A stretch of 64,000 nt of DNA from Gammaproteobacteria bacterium (GCA_021156105.1 JAJNBD010000003.1:1-64000); one strand, 5' to 3'. Counted from the first letter of the stretch, positions 34,725 through 44,476 are shown. Numbers and translations: made by a program. The notes: a model not told the origin generated them from the sequence alone.

Positions 34725-36008
34725 CTAATCGGAACCCTGCTGGCAATAAGTTTCACGGATAAATTTTAAAACGCATAACGCACCAACCAAGGAAAGTATC
34801 GTCAAAGATAAAGCTATGCGGTAGGCATGTGCCGAAAAGACTTGCACATTACCTTGCATTTCGCCTTGCCATAATTGATCTAATACTAATCCAACTAATG
34901 GCTGAAATACTGTACCACCTAACATAACAAAGGTATTGGTGAAACCAATCACGATACCATTGGCCCAAGTCGCATGCATTTCGACATTCAAAGCAAAAAC
35001 TAATAACATGCTGCTAATGAAAAAGCCAAATAAAAATAACGTCACTTCCGCTAACACGATTGAAGTGAAATTTACATAAAGCAAGAAAGATAAACAAACT
35101 AGCGCGCCTATTGTGCCCACCCAAAGAATAGGTTTACGGCGATGAATTTTCCCCGATAAATAAGTATGTACTGGGCCGCCTACAGCAATTCCTAAAAACA
35201 TTAAAGAAGATAAACCTGCTGCAGCAATATTTGAAAAATGGTGCACTTGGGTAAAAAATGGCACGCTCCATAATTCTGTAAATGCGGAAACAGGTGCAAC
35301 CATTAAACCACCATATAAAGCAACCAACCAATTGCGGCGGCAGCGAATAATATATTTAAACCCTTCCCAAAAATCATGTTCTTGCGTAGATTTTTTAGGG
35401 CAGCAAGCTAAGCAACCAATAAACTGTGGATTATCGCGAATAACGAGACTAATCAATAAAGCTAATAAACTGCCAATGATCCCCATTGACCACAGGGTCA
35501 TATGCCAACCGAAACGATGGAAAGCATAAGCTAATGGCGCTTCCGCACCAATAGCACCTAAGACACCCACCATATTCGTTAAACCAACAAGAAATGCGAA
35601 TTGCCTTTGAGGAAACCAGTTAGCGGCTAATTTTAAACAACCGACAAAGGAAAAGGCCGAACCAACCCCCATGAGCACGCGGCTAATTTCTGCCACCCAA
35701 AATTTATGCGTTGCTGCAAGTAACACATTACCCAAAGCAACGCTTAGGGCTGCAAAGAATAAAAGACGGCGGATACCATAATTATCAAGCATTGCCCCAA
35801 CAGGAATTTGCAGCATGGCATAAGCGTAATAATAAAGCGCAGAGAGAGTGCCAATTGCTTCAGCATCAACACGAAAATTGCGCATTAAATCTGCCACCAT
35901 AACTGATGGTGAGACACGGACAAAAAATTCGTAAGAATAAAAAGATGCTGCTACAACCCATATCACCCAGGGCATGAAAAGACAGCTAAATTTTTTAAAT
36001 GAGGGCAT
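34725..36008 (-). CDS. MFS transporter (anion/sugar-phosphate-like group)
   Basis: The 427-residue protein has 12 predicted membrane helices. Recognisable features are FFVRVSPSVMVADLMRNF at the start, IPVGAMLDNYGIRR (motif A) after helix 2, RVLMGVGSAFSFVGCLKLAANWFP in helix 4, and the repeat of this pattern in the second half. This resembles the MFS group of hexose-phosphate and Pht-type nutrient transporters abundant in Legionellales, many of which import host metabolites. The start at 36008 is chosen because the longer frame to 36065 reads through a dispersed palindrome. The substrate is unknown. Confidence 0.87.
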   Translation of the reverse strand: MPSFKKFSCLFMPWVIWVVAASFYSYEFFVRVSPSVMVADLMRNFRVDAEAIGTLSALYYYAYAMLQIPVGAMLDNYGIRRLLFFAALSVALGNVLLAATHKFWVAEISRVLMGVGSAFSFVGCLKLAANWFPQRQFAFLVGLTNMVGVLGAIGAEAPLAYAFHRFGWHMTLWSMGIIGSLLALLISLVIRDNPQFIGCLACCPKKSTQEHDFWEGFKYIIRCRRNWLVALYGGLMVAPVSAFTELWSVPFFTQVHHFSNIAAAGLSSLMFLGIAVGGPVHTYLSGKIHRRKPILWVGTIGALVCLSFLLYVNFTSIVLAEVTLFLFGFFISSMLLVFALNVEMHATWANGIVIGFTNTFVMLGGTVFQPLVGLVLDQLWQGEMQGNVQVFSAHAYRIALSLTILSLVGALCVLKFIRETYCQQGSD

Positions 36009-36023
36009 AAAAATGTCATATGT

Positions 36024-36093
36024 CGTCATCCCCGCAAAAGCAGGAACCCATTTTTTCTGATGCAAAATAGATTCCCACCCGCTTGGGATGACG
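36024..36093. repeat. Dispersed palindromic repeat (CGTCATCCC...GGGATGACG)
   Basis: Nine-base perfect arms CGTCATCCC (36024-36032) and GGGATGACG (36085-36093) frame an imperfect longer stem. The sequence type, whose translation gives WVPAFAGMT, is a widely dispersed repeat in proteobacteria. It lies between acnA and the MFS gene and creates a false N-terminal extension of the latter. Confidence 0.8.
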
Positions 36094-36108
36094 AGGTAAG
36101 CTAAAGGT

Positions 36109-38778
36109 TTATTTAGCTAAATTGCGCAACACATATTGTAAAATACCACCATTACGGAAATATTCCATTTCTGTATTGGTATCAATACGACATTTCACAT
36201 GAATCGTTTCTTTAGAACCATTCGCACGTGTTACTTCGACATTGACGGTTTGGGAAGGTTTCAAATCATTTAAACCATGAATAGTGAAAGTTTCCGTACC
36301 ATCAAGTTTCAAGCTATGGCGTGTTTCACCATCTTTAAATTCTAAAGGCAAAATTCCCATACCAATTAAGTTGGAACGGTGGATACGCTCAAAGCTTTCG
36401 GCAATAACCGCTTTCACCCCTAATAAACGTGGACCTTTGGCAGCCCAGTCACGAGAAGATCCCGTACCATATTCTTTGCCGGCAATAATGATTAAGCCTT
36501 TACCATCTTGCTGATATTTCATCGCCGCGTCATAGATCGACATGGTTTCATTGCTAGGTAAGTATTTGGTAACTCCCCCTTCAACGCCAGGTACCATTTC
36601 GTTGCGAATACGAATATTAGCAAAAGTACCGCGCATCATTACCTCATGATTCCCGCGGCGTGCACCATAAGAGTTAAAGTCTTTTGGTTGTACGCCATGT
36701 TCCATCAAGTATTTTCCAGCGGGGCTATCTTTTTTGATATTACCTGCCGGTGAAATATGGTCAGTGGTAACGCTATCGCCAAAAACCGCTAATATATTTG
36801 CGCTAACAATATCTTTTAACGCTTCTGGCTGCATTTTCATGCCAGTAAAATAAGGTGGGTTTTGAATATAAGTTGAATCATTCTTCCACTCATAAGTTTC
36901 AGAACCGGTTACTTTAATCGCACGCCATGCTTCTGTGCCATAAAACACATTGTCATAACGTTTTCTAAACATGGCAGCATCAATGTCTTTCATAGCATCA
37001 ATAACTTCTTCATTCGATGGCCATAAATCTTTCATATACACATCGTTACCCGAAGCATCTTTGCCAATAGGTTCTTTGGTTAAATCAATGCGTGTGGTAC
37101 CTGCTAAGGCATAAATCACCACTAATGGCGGGGATGCCAGCCAGTTCGCTTTCACTAATGGATGAATACGGCCCTCAAAGTTACGGTTACCAGACAAGAC
37201 AGCAGAAACCGCAAGATCATTGTCTTGAATGGTTTTGGTGACCTCATCAGGTAATGGACCTGAGTTACCAATACAAGTGGTACAACCATAACCCACTAAA
37301 TCAAAACCGAGATCATTTAAATATTTTTGCAAACCTGCTTTTTCTAAGTAATCGGTTACAACTTGTGAGCCGGGCGCTAAAGAAGTTTTTACCCAAGGTT
37401 TCACTTGTAAACCTTTTTCAACTGCTTTTTTCGCGATTAAACCTGCCGCCATTAATACGCCTGGGTTAGAAGTGTTGGTACAGCTGGTAATCGCAGCAAT
37501 TACGACATCACCATGATGCATTGCAAATTCATTATTAGGCGCAGCAAATGCTTTACCTTTTTCAGCTTCTTTGCCATTGCTTGCTAAGAATTGATCAAAC
37601 GCTTCACGCACTTTACCTAAGTTAACGCGATCTTGTGGACGTTTTGGGCCTGCCACGCAAGGTTCAACTGTGGCAAGATCTAATTCCAACGTATCGGTAT
37701 AAATTGGTTCAGCGCTTTTCTCATCTCTCCATAAACCCTGTGCTTTGGCATAAGCTTCTGCCAATGCAATAGTATGTTCATTACGGCCCGTCAATTGCAA
37801 ATAACGGATCGTTTCTTGGTCAACGGGGAAATAACCACAGGTTGCGCCATATTCTGGCGCCATATTAGAAATTGTACTGCGATCAGGCAAAGATAAAGTA
37901 TCTAAACCCGGGCCATAAAATTCTACAAATTTACCCACCACACCTTTAGCGCGCAACATTTGGGTAATGGTTAAGACTAAATCGGTTGCTGTTACACCTT
38001 CTGGTAAACGACCTTTTAACTTAAAGCCAATGACTTCTGGAATTAACATGGAAATTGGCTGATTCAACATTGCTGCTTCTGCTTCAATACCACCCACACC
38101 CCAACCTAAAATGCCTAAGCAGTTGATCATCGTCGTATGGCTATCGGTACCAACTAAAGTATCAGGATAAGCAGTTTTCACACCATCTACTTCATTATGC
38201 CAAGTCACTTTACCTAAATATTCTACGTTAACTTGGTGGCAAATACCGGTGCCAGGAGGAACGACGCTAAAGTTTTCAAATGCTTTTTGGCCCCAAGCTA
38301 AAAACTCGTAACGTTCTTCATTACGCTGCATTTCAATTTCAGTGTTTTCCACAAAGGCTTTGGTGTTACCGAAAACATCAACTTGCACACTGTGGTCAAT
38401 GACTAAATCCACAGGAATGATAGGATTAATTTTGCGTGCATCACTACCTAATTTATCCACCGCATCACGCATAGCCGCTAAATCCACCACCGCAGGCACA
38501 CCGGTAAAGTCTTGCATTAATACTCGCGCTGGGCGGAAGGAGATTTCATGCTGCGAAGTTTTCGTTCTGGTCCAATCGACTAGAGCTTCAATATCTTTAC
38601 GTGTCACGCTATCGCCATCTTCAAAGCGCAATAAATTTTCTAATAAAACTTTTAAGGTATAAGGCAATTTGGAAACGCCTTGTAAACCTTGATCTTCAGC
38701 TACTGGCAAGCTGTAATAGTGATAAGTTTCACCATCAACAGTAAGTTTTGTGCGGGTTTTTAAGCTGTGGTTGGACAT
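36109..38778 (-). CDS. acnA: Aconitate hydratase A
   Basis: The 889-residue protein is full length for AcnA. The 4Fe-4S ligands are in [11 protein letters not shown] and [11 protein letters not shown]; substrate-site segments include [22 protein letters not shown] and the swivel-domain [15 protein letters not shown]. It interconverts citrate and isocitrate in the TCA cycle. GAGGAG lies about 11 nt before the ATG. It is monocistronic. Confidence 0.97.
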   Translation of the reverse strand: MSNHSLKTRTKLTVDGETYHYYSLPVAEDQGLQGVSKLPYTLKVLLENLLRFEDGDSVTRKDIEALVDWTRTKTSQHEISFRPARVLMQDFTGVPAVVDLAAMRDAVDKLGSDARKINPIIPVDLVIDHSVQVDVFGNTKAFVENTEIEMQRNEERYEFLAWGQKAFENFSVVPPGTGICHQVNVEYLGKVTWHNEVDGVKTAYPDTLVGTDSHTTMINCLGILGWGVGGIEAEAAMLNQPISMLIPEVIGFKLKGRLPEGVTATDLVLTITQMLRAKGVVGKFVEFYGPGLDTLSLPDRSTISNMAPEYGATCGYFPVDQETIRYLQLTGRNEHTIALAEAYAKAQGLWRDEKSAEPIYTDTLELDLATVEPCVAGPKRPQDRVNLGKVREAFDQFLASNGKEAEKGKAFAAPNNEFAMHHGDVVIAAITSCTNTSNPGVLMAAGLIAKKAVEKGLQVKPWVKTSLAPGSQVVTDYLEKAGLQKYLNDLGFDLVGYGCTTCIGNSGPLPDEVTKTIQDNDLAVSAVLSGNRNFEGRIHPLVKANWLASPPLVVIYALAGTTRIDLTKEPIGKDASGNDVYMKDLWPSNEEVIDAMKDIDAAMFRKRYDNVFYGTEAWRAIKVTGSETYEWKNDSTYIQNPPYFTGMKMQPEALKDIVSANILAVFGDSVTTDHISPAGNIKKDSPAGKYLMEHGVQPKDFNSYGARRGNHEVMMRGTFANIRIRNEMVPGVEGGVTKYLPSNETMSIYDAAMKYQQDGKGLIIIAGKEYGTGSSRDWAAKGPRLLGVKAVIAESFERIHRSNLIGMGILPLEFKDGETRHSLKLDGTETFTIHGLNDLKPSQTVNVEVTRANGSKETIHVKCRIDTNTEMEYFRNGGILQYVLRNLAK

Positions 38779-38914
38779 TTTTTAAATTCTCCTCATTAGG
38801 TAGGCCATAAGAATGGCAATATTATACGCGGATAGGCGCAAAAACCAAAGGCAGTGCCTAATTTTGCCTTCGATTTGCTATACTTAAGCTAGTTACTTTC
38901 AACAAGGATCGTCT

Positions 38915-39259
38915 ATGGCAATGCAAGATCTATTGGTTAGCACTACGTTTGAAATTCCTGGTTATAAAATCACCAAAAATTGCGGCATTGTACGCGGTTT
39001 AGTCGTTCGCTCCCCTACTATTGCACAAGGCATTATAGGCGGCTTAAAATCTATTATCGGTGGTCAAATTGTTAGCTATCGTGAAATGTGCGAGAGCGCT
39101 CGCACTGAAGCTTATCAAGAAATGATTGAACATGCCCAATCCATGGGCGCTAACGCAATTGTTGGCATGCGTTATGACAGCTCTGAACTTGGCGGTAATG
39201 CTAGCCGAGCAACAGAAATTTTATGCTATGGCACCGCCGTTATCGTACAAGCCGAATAA
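38915..39259 (+). CDS. YbjQ/UPF0145 family protein
   Basis: The 114-residue protein matches the YbjQ family: STTFEIPGYKITKNCGIVRGLVVRS at the N-terminus, then GGQIVSYREMCESARTEAYQEMIEHAQSMGANAIVGMRYDSSELG. Family members form homopentamers; the function is unknown. It stands alone, divergent from acnA. Confidence 0.93.
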   Translation: MAMQDLLVSTTFEIPGYKITKNCGIVRGLVVRSPTIAQGIIGGLKSIIGGQIVSYREMCESARTEAYQEMIEHAQSMGANAIVGMRYDSSELGGNASRATEILCYGTAVIVQAE

Positions 39260-39301
39260 GCTTGTACGATACAACTAAGGACAAATAAAGCTAGCTTTGC
39301 T

Positions 39302-39652
39302 CTAACTAAATGAAATATGTAATGCTTTAGCAATTATGATTAGTAATACTAAAGCAACAAGGTTGGCAAGAGGAAGAAATTTCAAAAAAACTTCTAATTT
39401 AGCCCATTTGAATTCTTGCACCAGAAGCCGCCGCAATGCATCAACACGGCTTAGCAAATAAGAAATCGGAAAAGCATAATAAAAAAATGCAAATAACAGC
39501 ATGATCAAGGGGTTTGGTACAAAGAGATAGCCAAAAACAAGAATAGCAAATCCACCAAAATAGAGAATAAAAGACGCCAACCAAACGCCAAAACAAATCG
39601 CTAATAGCAAACTGATCAAACTATTAATTATTTTTAATAAAATTTTTTTCAT
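39302..39652 (-). CDS. Small inner-membrane protein
   Basis: The 116-residue protein has three hydrophobic segments (about 8-45, 47-68 and 92-114) separated by a basic loop (RVDALRRLLVQEFKWAKL). No family is recognised. Its start overlaps the stop of the HMG-CoA lyase gene by four bases (ATGA), so translation is coupled and the gene is likely real. Confidence 0.7.
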   Translation of the reverse strand: MKKILLKIINSLISLLLAICFGVWLASFILYFGGFAILVFGYLFVPNPLIMLLFAFFYYAFPISYLLSRVDALRRLLVQEFKWAKLEVFLKFLPLANLVALVLLIIIAKALHISFS

Positions 39653-40515
39653 CTTTTATCCGTGTTTAATAAAGCATGCTGAATAAACTGCTTAGCATTC
39701 ATTAAAGCCTCTTGGTGAATGCCTGTGCTAATACCACGTTCTTCAAAAAATCTTACCACCTTTTCAGTAGCCACATTCCCTTTAGCTCCTGGCGCATAAG
39801 GACAGCCACCAAGCCCTGCCAACGAAGAATCAAAAGTCATCACGCGAAACTCATCAAAAGCAAGGGCAATATTTTCTAGCGCATGCCCATCGGTATCATG
39901 GAAGTGCCCGGCTAATTTTTCTGCAGGGATTTTTTCTGTTACGGCTTGCAACATTAAACGCACCTCATGCGGCAAAGCCTTGCCGGTTGTGTCCCCTAAA
40001 GAAATTTCATAGCAGCCAAGCTTAAATAATTTTTCACCAACTTCGGCAACTTTTTGCGGTGTAATTTTACCCTCATAAGGACAGTTCACCACGCATGAGA
40101 CATAGCCACGAATATCCAATTGATGCTGCTTTGCAAGCGCAACTACAGGTTTTAAGCGCTCAAAACTTTCTTCAATCGAACAATTAATATTTTTTTGGGA
40201 AAAGGTTTCGGACGCTGCAACGAATAAAGCAATTTCTTTAACACCAACGGCAAGCGCTGCTTCTAAACCTTTGACATTAGGCACAAGCACAGGGTAGCGC
40301 ACGCCAGGATATTTTTGAATTGCTTGATAAACTTCTTGATGGTCTGCCATTTGTGGCACCCATTTAGGTGATACAAAACTAGTGACTTCAACTGCGCTAA
40401 AGCCACATTGTGATAGCAAATTTATCCAAGCGATTTTGATTTCAGCAGGAACAAGGGCTTTTTCATTCTGCAACCCATCTCGTGGGCCAACTTCTACAAG
40501 GTGAACTTTTGGCAT
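39649..40515 (-). CDS. mvaB: Hydroxymethylglutaryl-CoA lyase
   Basis: The 288-residue TIM barrel begins VHLVEVGPRDGLQNEK, the HMG-CoA lyase/isopropylmalate-synthase-like metal site. It has GHFHDTDGHALEN (metal His) and the lyase signature SSLAGLGGCPYAPGAKGNVATE, whose Cys is catalytic. It splits HMG-CoA into acetoacetate and acetyl-CoA, the last step of leucine breakdown. No liu/mcc genes are adjacent, so the gene is separated from its usual pathway cluster. Confidence 0.95.
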   Translation of the reverse strand: MPKVHLVEVGPRDGLQNEKALVPAEIKIAWINLLSQCGFSAVEVTSFVSPKWVPQMADHQEVYQAIQKYPGVRYPVLVPNVKGLEAALAVGVKEIALFVAASETFSQKNINCSIEESFERLKPVVALAKQHQLDIRGYVSCVVNCPYEGKITPQKVAEVGEKLFKLGCYEISLGDTTGKALPHEVRLMLQAVTEKIPAEKLAGHFHDTDGHALENIALAFDEFRVMTFDSSLAGLGGCPYAPGAKGNVATEKVVRFFEERGISTGIHQEALMNAKQFIQHALLNTDKR

Positions 40516-40592
40516 AAGCGAATTTACTTAAAAAATAAGTACGTTTATTTTAACAGAAGCTAGTGATGAGAATAAAAATAAGAAAAGAGAAA

Positions 40593-40668
40593 TGGAGCGG
40601 GAAACGAGGCTCGAACTCGCGACCTCAACCTTGGCAAGGTTGCGCTCTACCAACTGAGCTATTCCCGC
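40593..40668 (-). tRNA. tRNA-Gly (anticodon GCC)
   Basis: On the minus strand acceptor GCGGGAA pairs with TTCCCGC, the anticodon stem CAACC/GGTTG encloses TTGCCAA (anticodon GCC), the T-arm is GAGTTCGAGCC, and CCA is encoded after a U discriminator. Confidence 0.96.
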
Positions 40669-40768
40669 ATAGTGATCTTCTTTATAAAGCTTACAGCTTA
40701 AGCCTTACAAATGGATCTCAGAATTTGAGTTGCACATAATACCATATTTTTAGAAAAATGGAAGCCCC

Positions 40769-40799
40769 TGCACCAGGTTTTTTATTGGCACAGGGCTTT
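40769..40799 (-). terminator. Hairpin terminator after the ankyrin gene
   Basis: On the minus strand AAGCCCTGTGCC pairs with GGTGCAGGGGCTT (one bulge) around an AT-rich loop, followed by CCATTTTTC. It lies about 20 bp past the ankyrin-gene stop. Confidence 0.65.
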
Positions 40800-40819
40800 T
40801 AGCATTAACTTTTAATGCC

Positions 40820-42214
40820 TTACAGCAAAACGCAGCATTTTTTACTCGCCTCTGCGCCATTTACCTGCTTTGGTACTAATGGTTGTTCTTCACCTTGACG
40901 AGGTGCATTAAATAAACCAGTGCCACGCAAAAGGAGTGCCTGTACAACTTCTTCTCCACGGCCAACTGGTGATGCAGCTGCCGCAGGGCTGCTGTTGGCA
41001 TTTTTCAAACTTAAGTCTACATGCTTTTTAAGCAGCAGGTCCATGCACGCTTTCTTCTCAGGAAAATCATGGTTTAATAACTGTTCAACGCAACCTAAAG
41101 GTGTTTGATTCAAATAATCTTTAGCGTCGACATCTGCACCTGCCTCAAGCAAAGCCTTAATAACAGCGGGCTGCCCTGTTGAAGCAGCGTAATGCAAAGG
41201 TGTTTTAGAAAGACAATCTTTAGCATTAAGAATCTCTCTAGCTTGAGAAGAAGCACACTGGTCACTTAAAGCCCTTAATAAAATATCCAAGCAAGCCAAT
41301 TGATTCTCTTTTGCAGCAATATGCATAAGATTTTGATTAGAAGTATTCAGCTCTTGAAATAGCGAAGGATACATATCGATAAATACTTTTAAACATTCTC
41401 TCTTATCTAGCAAAATGGCCAAATGAGGTGCAGTACGGTTATCTTCATCTTCTAAAACTATATTTACTCTGTACTCAAGTAAAAAACGTATATAATCAAC
41501 CTGACCTTTTTCGCTAGCCAAATGTAATGGGCTTTGCTTTTGATTATTAACCACATCAACATTGGCGCCAAAGTCACATAACTTTTTCAAAAAATTTATG
41601 ATATTGTCATGCCGACAAAACATCGCGTAATGCAGCAACGTATTACCTTCCGGGTCGATGCCCCGCGCACAAACTTGATGTGTTTCAAGCAAACTTAGCG
41701 CATATTGAATATCATTTTTTTCAATTGCAGCCTTTATGCGTTCGAAATTAAAAGCTAATTTGTACGCTTCAATATCCTGCTGAAACTCTGGATACTTCTC
41801 TACAAAAGCTTGAAGACAACTTTCACTGTCTCCCTCTATCGCACAGTCAAGGGCAGTTTTATCATCTTCATTCTTCAATGATATGTCTACACCTTTTTCC
41901 AAAAGAGTACGCACACAACCTGCTTTTTTGCCATTACAAGCCAAATGCAGCGGGGTCATCCCCCAGCAATCTACAGCATTTATGTCCGCACCGGCATCAC
42001 ATAATATACTCACAAGCTCAATTTGCGTATCATCATGACAAATAATTGCATTATGCAATGCTGTCCGCTCGAATTTATCTGCTAGGTTGATGAAATTTTT
42101 AGCTTGTTCATTAGCAAGTAAATCCCTTACCTTTTTAATATTATTTGTTTCAATAGCTTCGGTTAATTTTCGCGAAATTTGCGAAAGACTAAGTAAACAC
42201 GAGTCAGGTTTCAT
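40820..42214 (-). CDS. Ankyrin-repeat protein with C-terminal CaaX box (candidate effector)
   Basis: The 464-residue protein has about eight ankyrin repeats in two blocks (roughly 45-150 and 190-400). Clear examples are ERTALHNAIICHDDTQIELV, WGMTPLHLACNGKKAGCVRT, QSPLHLASEKGQVDYIRFLL, NLMHIAAKENQLACLDILL and SKTPLHYAASTGQPAVIKAL. There is no signal peptide. A polar Gly/Glu-rich tail ends in KKCCVLL, a C-terminal CaaX motif (C-V-L-L) that in a eukaryotic cell would be geranylgeranylated; the preceding Cys could be acylated. Legionella AnkB is a known prenylated ankyrin effector. Host targeting of this protein is inference. Confidence 0.9.
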   Translation of the reverse strand: MKPDSCLLSLSQISRKLTEAIETNNIKKVRDLLANEQAKNFINLADKFERTALHNAIICHDDTQIELVSILCDAGADINAVDCWGMTPLHLACNGKKAGCVRTLLEKGVDISLKNEDDKTALDCAIEGDSESCLQAFVEKYPEFQQDIEAYKLAFNFERIKAAIEKNDIQYALSLLETHQVCARGIDPEGNTLLHYAMFCRHDNIINFLKKLCDFGANVDVVNNQKQSPLHLASEKGQVDYIRFLLEYRVNIVLEDEDNRTAPHLAILLDKRECLKVFIDMYPSLFQELNTSNQNLMHIAAKENQLACLDILLRALSDQCASSQAREILNAKDCLSKTPLHYAASTGQPAVIKALLEAGADVDAKDYLNQTPLGCVEQLLNHDFPEKKACMDLLLKKHVDLSLKNANSSPAAAASPVGRGEEVVQALLLRGTGLFNAPRQGEEQPLVPKQVNGAEASKKCCVLL

Positions 42215-42430
42215 AAGGAACTACTCCAAATTATTATTAAAATTTATAATTAATGCATTTAAAATACACTTTTCACATCATATCTTAAAAAAAATTACCT
42301 GAATAGCCAACAAGGTCTTTTATTTTTCTAAAAATGTGGTATCATATGCAGCTCTGATTCGTTGTTGGTGAATTAGCTCCTCGGGAATGCCAATCCACCA
42401 AAGCAATTAACAAAGTTTTTACCTTATTGA

Positions 42431-42507
42431 GGGTCGTTAGCTCAGTCGGTAGAGCAGCTGGCTTTTAACCAGTTGGTCGAAAGTTCGAATCTTTCACGAC
42501 CCACCAC
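42431..42507 (+). tRNA. tRNA-Lys (anticodon TTT)
   Basis: Acceptor GGGTCGT pairs with ACGACCC, the anticodon region CTGGCTTTTAACCAG gives TTT, the T-arm is AAAGTTCGAATCTTT and CCA is encoded. It is almost identical to the E. coli lysine tRNA pattern. It lies 20 bp before tRNA-Phe. Confidence 0.96.
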
Positions 42508-42527
42508 TTCCCATATTATCTACTGCG

Positions 42528-42602
<75 letters not shown>

Positions 42603-42626
42603 GTTTTTATAAATATAATCAAGCTG

Positions 42627-43859
42627 TTACCCGATCACCCTTAAATAAGGGGTTTTTGCGTTCGTGACTTTTTCGTGACTTAGTAAATGCGTTTCCTCCA
42701 CACCATCTCTTTGACTAATCGGTTTTTCCCACTGATTAATCAGTTTCTCCACAAGAATATTTTCTTGTGGCGCATTTATAATCACGTTTTGAGTAGCTGT
42801 TCTTAATAGTGTTAACGCAGATTTTTTATATCCTGCGCATACGCTATTAGCAGCTTCCCACAAATTTTTTAATTCAGCCGCAGAGTAATGCGTCGTAATC
42901 CTTGAGGATTTATGCCCCAACAAGTCTTGTCGATCTTCAAAACTTACGCCTGCTGCACGAAGCCGTCTCCCAAATGTATGTTTAAGATCATGTACCCGCG
43001 CGTCTAAACCTGCTTGTTCTCTTGCTTTCAACCAAGCTCGATTTAGCATACGACTTAGCCCTTGCTCTCCGTATCCAAAGACAAACTCAGATCTTTTTCC
43101 ACGTTGACTATCAACAACATCACGGGCAATCTGGTTAAGAACAATTAATCGATCTTCCCCATTTTTCGTATATTTTCCAGGAATGATAAAAACTGAACCA
43201 ATTTCTGGAACTGGTACTGGCATTTCCCATGCCCATCTTAAAATACAAATCTCTTGATCTCTACAGCCAGTATTTACTGCAAATAACGCCATATCTCTTA
43301 AATAGGCAGGAAGATAAGCAAACAAACGCTCTTGTTCATCCCAATTTAATGGATAAGGCTTTCGGTTATCATGTTCCGGAAGCAATTTAATCTTCGGAGC
43401 AGAAGCTAACCAAGTTAAGCCAAACTCATCCATCCATTCTCCTGCTGCAAGATTAAGAACATGGCGAACTACCTGAAGACCATGATTAATGGTTCTGGTT
43501 TTTATCCCCTGCTTTCTTCTTGCCTGAATAAATGGCTGCAAAGACCCCATGTGAATAGACTCTAAAGTAAAGTCGCCAATAAATGGTTCGAGCACTTTAA
43601 GTCTACCGACATCAGATGCAATACTTTTTTTATGTTGGTTTTCCAGTAAATATTTTATTGCTGCGTCTCTAAAAGTCCGTTTTGGTCTTACTCCGTATAC
43701 CTCGGCTTGGCGGATTGTTTCTAACCGCCGAGCTAGATATCTTTGTGCTTCTTCGAGATCACCTGTTCCAGTACTTTCGCAAATTCGGCGTCCGTTGATC
43801 TTTTTATCGATGTGCCAGATACCGTTAATTTTTTGAAGCCCTGGGATTCGTCGTGCCAT
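42627..43859 (-). CDS. Tyrosine recombinase (integrase) of the element
   Basis: The 410-residue protein has an N-terminal arm-binding domain (1-60), a SAM-like core-binding domain (61-150) and a catalytic domain. The catalytic set is Arg200 (TGCRDQEI), Lys230, His290 with Lys293 in place of the usual Arg (HDLKHTFGRRL), His316 (LLGHKSSR) and Tyr325 (ITTHYS). About 75 extra residues follow the Tyr. It faces the tRNA-Phe 3' end with 24 bp between, the usual arrangement for site-specific integration. Its start lies inside the overlapping upstream gene. Confidence 0.95.
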   Translation of the reverse strand: MARRIPGLQKINGIWHIDKKINGRRICESTGTGDLEEAQRYLARRLETIRQAEVYGVRPKRTFRDAAIKYLLENQHKKSIASDVGRLKVLEPFIGDFTLESIHMGSLQPFIQARRKQGIKTRTINHGLQVVRHVLNLAAGEWMDEFGLTWLASAPKIKLLPEHDNRKPYPLNWDEQERLFAYLPAYLRDMALFAVNTGCRDQEICILRWAWEMPVPVPEIGSVFIIPGKYTKNGEDRLIVLNQIARDVVDSQRGKRSEFVFGYGEQGLSRMLNRAWLKAREQAGLDARVHDLKHTFGRRLRAAGVSFEDRQDLLGHKSSRITTHYSAAELKNLWEAANSVCAGYKKSALTLLRTATQNVIINAPQENILVEKLINQWEKPISQRDGVEETHLLSHEKVTNAKTPYLRVIG

Positions 43860-44071
43860 AATTGTCTCCTATTGTTGGAGACTGGACGACCATTGCAGTT
43901 CTTATAATGATCTATCCAGCTATCTAAATCAAGTCTGTCAAAAGCTATTCCCTGTTTCCCAATGGGTATTTCAGTGAGATTTGTTCGCACCTCTTTATTA
44001 AATCGATTTTTATCCATACCTAAATAATTTGGCGCATCTCTAAGTCGTATTAATCGAGGTTGTATATGCAT
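43733..44071 (-). CDS. Excisionase/AlpA-like DNA-binding protein overlapping the integrase
   Basis: The 112-residue product begins IQPRLIRLRDAPNYLGMDKN, a MerR/AlpA-type winged-helix (HTH_17) pattern seen in recombination directionality factors. Then comes EIPIGKQGIAFDRLDLDSWI, the typical wing and following helix. Its last 42 codons overlap the integrase start by 127 bp in a different frame. The position directly upstream of int and the fold fit an Xis or int regulator. The C-terminal half has no clear motif. Confidence 0.75.
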   Translation of the reverse strand: MHIQPRLIRLRDAPNYLGMDKNRFNKEVRTNLTEIPIGKQGIAFDRLDLDSWIDHYKNCNGRPVSNNRRQLWHDESQGFKKLTVSGTSIKRSTDAEFAKVLEQVISKKHKDI

Positions 44072-44154
44072 AATTACCTTGTTTTTTTAAAATTCGGCAT
44101 CCTTTTATCAAAAGTCTCAATGATTTTTCTAAAAACTATTGCAAGTTTAAAAAA

Positions 44155-44175
44155 TACTATGTTAATGTCATAGTA
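44155..44175. promoter_or_regulatory. Inverted repeat, candidate operator or recombination-factor site
   Basis: TACTATG and CATAGTA form 7-bp arms around a 7-bp spacer, about 85 bp upstream of the excisionase-like gene. The size fits a binding site for a dimeric regulator. Confidence 0.4.
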
Positions 44176-44420
44176 AGTTGTTTGGTAAATGAAGCCGTTA
44201 ACAAAAAATAATTTGAGAAATGTTAATAGCTGAAGATTTTTTCACAAGAAAAATAAAAATATTTGTGATGGACTACCAACGGACTGATACTTTTCATTCT
44301 TTTGTGATATTTGAGTATTTTTAGTTTTCTAAAATGCTCACTTCAGTATTGCTAATTTTTAGCTTGTCTCCTTTATTTTTATTTCTTAGCTAACAGCACC
44401 ACCTTCGCTTACCACTTGCA

Positions 44421-44476
44421 GAAATTTTACTCGGAATCGCGTCCTAATTTTAGGACCGACCGCTAAGTAAAATTTC
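44421..44476 (+). promoter_or_regulatory. Nested inverted repeat (large stem-loop) before the HTH/ParB-like gene
   Basis: Outer arms GAAATTTTACT (44421-44431) and AGTAAAATTTC (44466-44476) are a perfect 11-bp inverted repeat. Inside, GTCCTAA-TT-TTAGGAC (44441-44456) is a second perfect stem. It ends 27 bp before the ATG at 44504. It could be a leader RNA structure, an operator, or an origin-type structure. Confidence 0.55.

Noticed and set aside
42603..42626. Search for a second att copy of the tRNA-Phe 3' end within the window
   Set aside because: No matching repeat of the tRNA-Phe 3' end was seen to the right; attR must lie beyond 64000, so element ends cannot be defined here.
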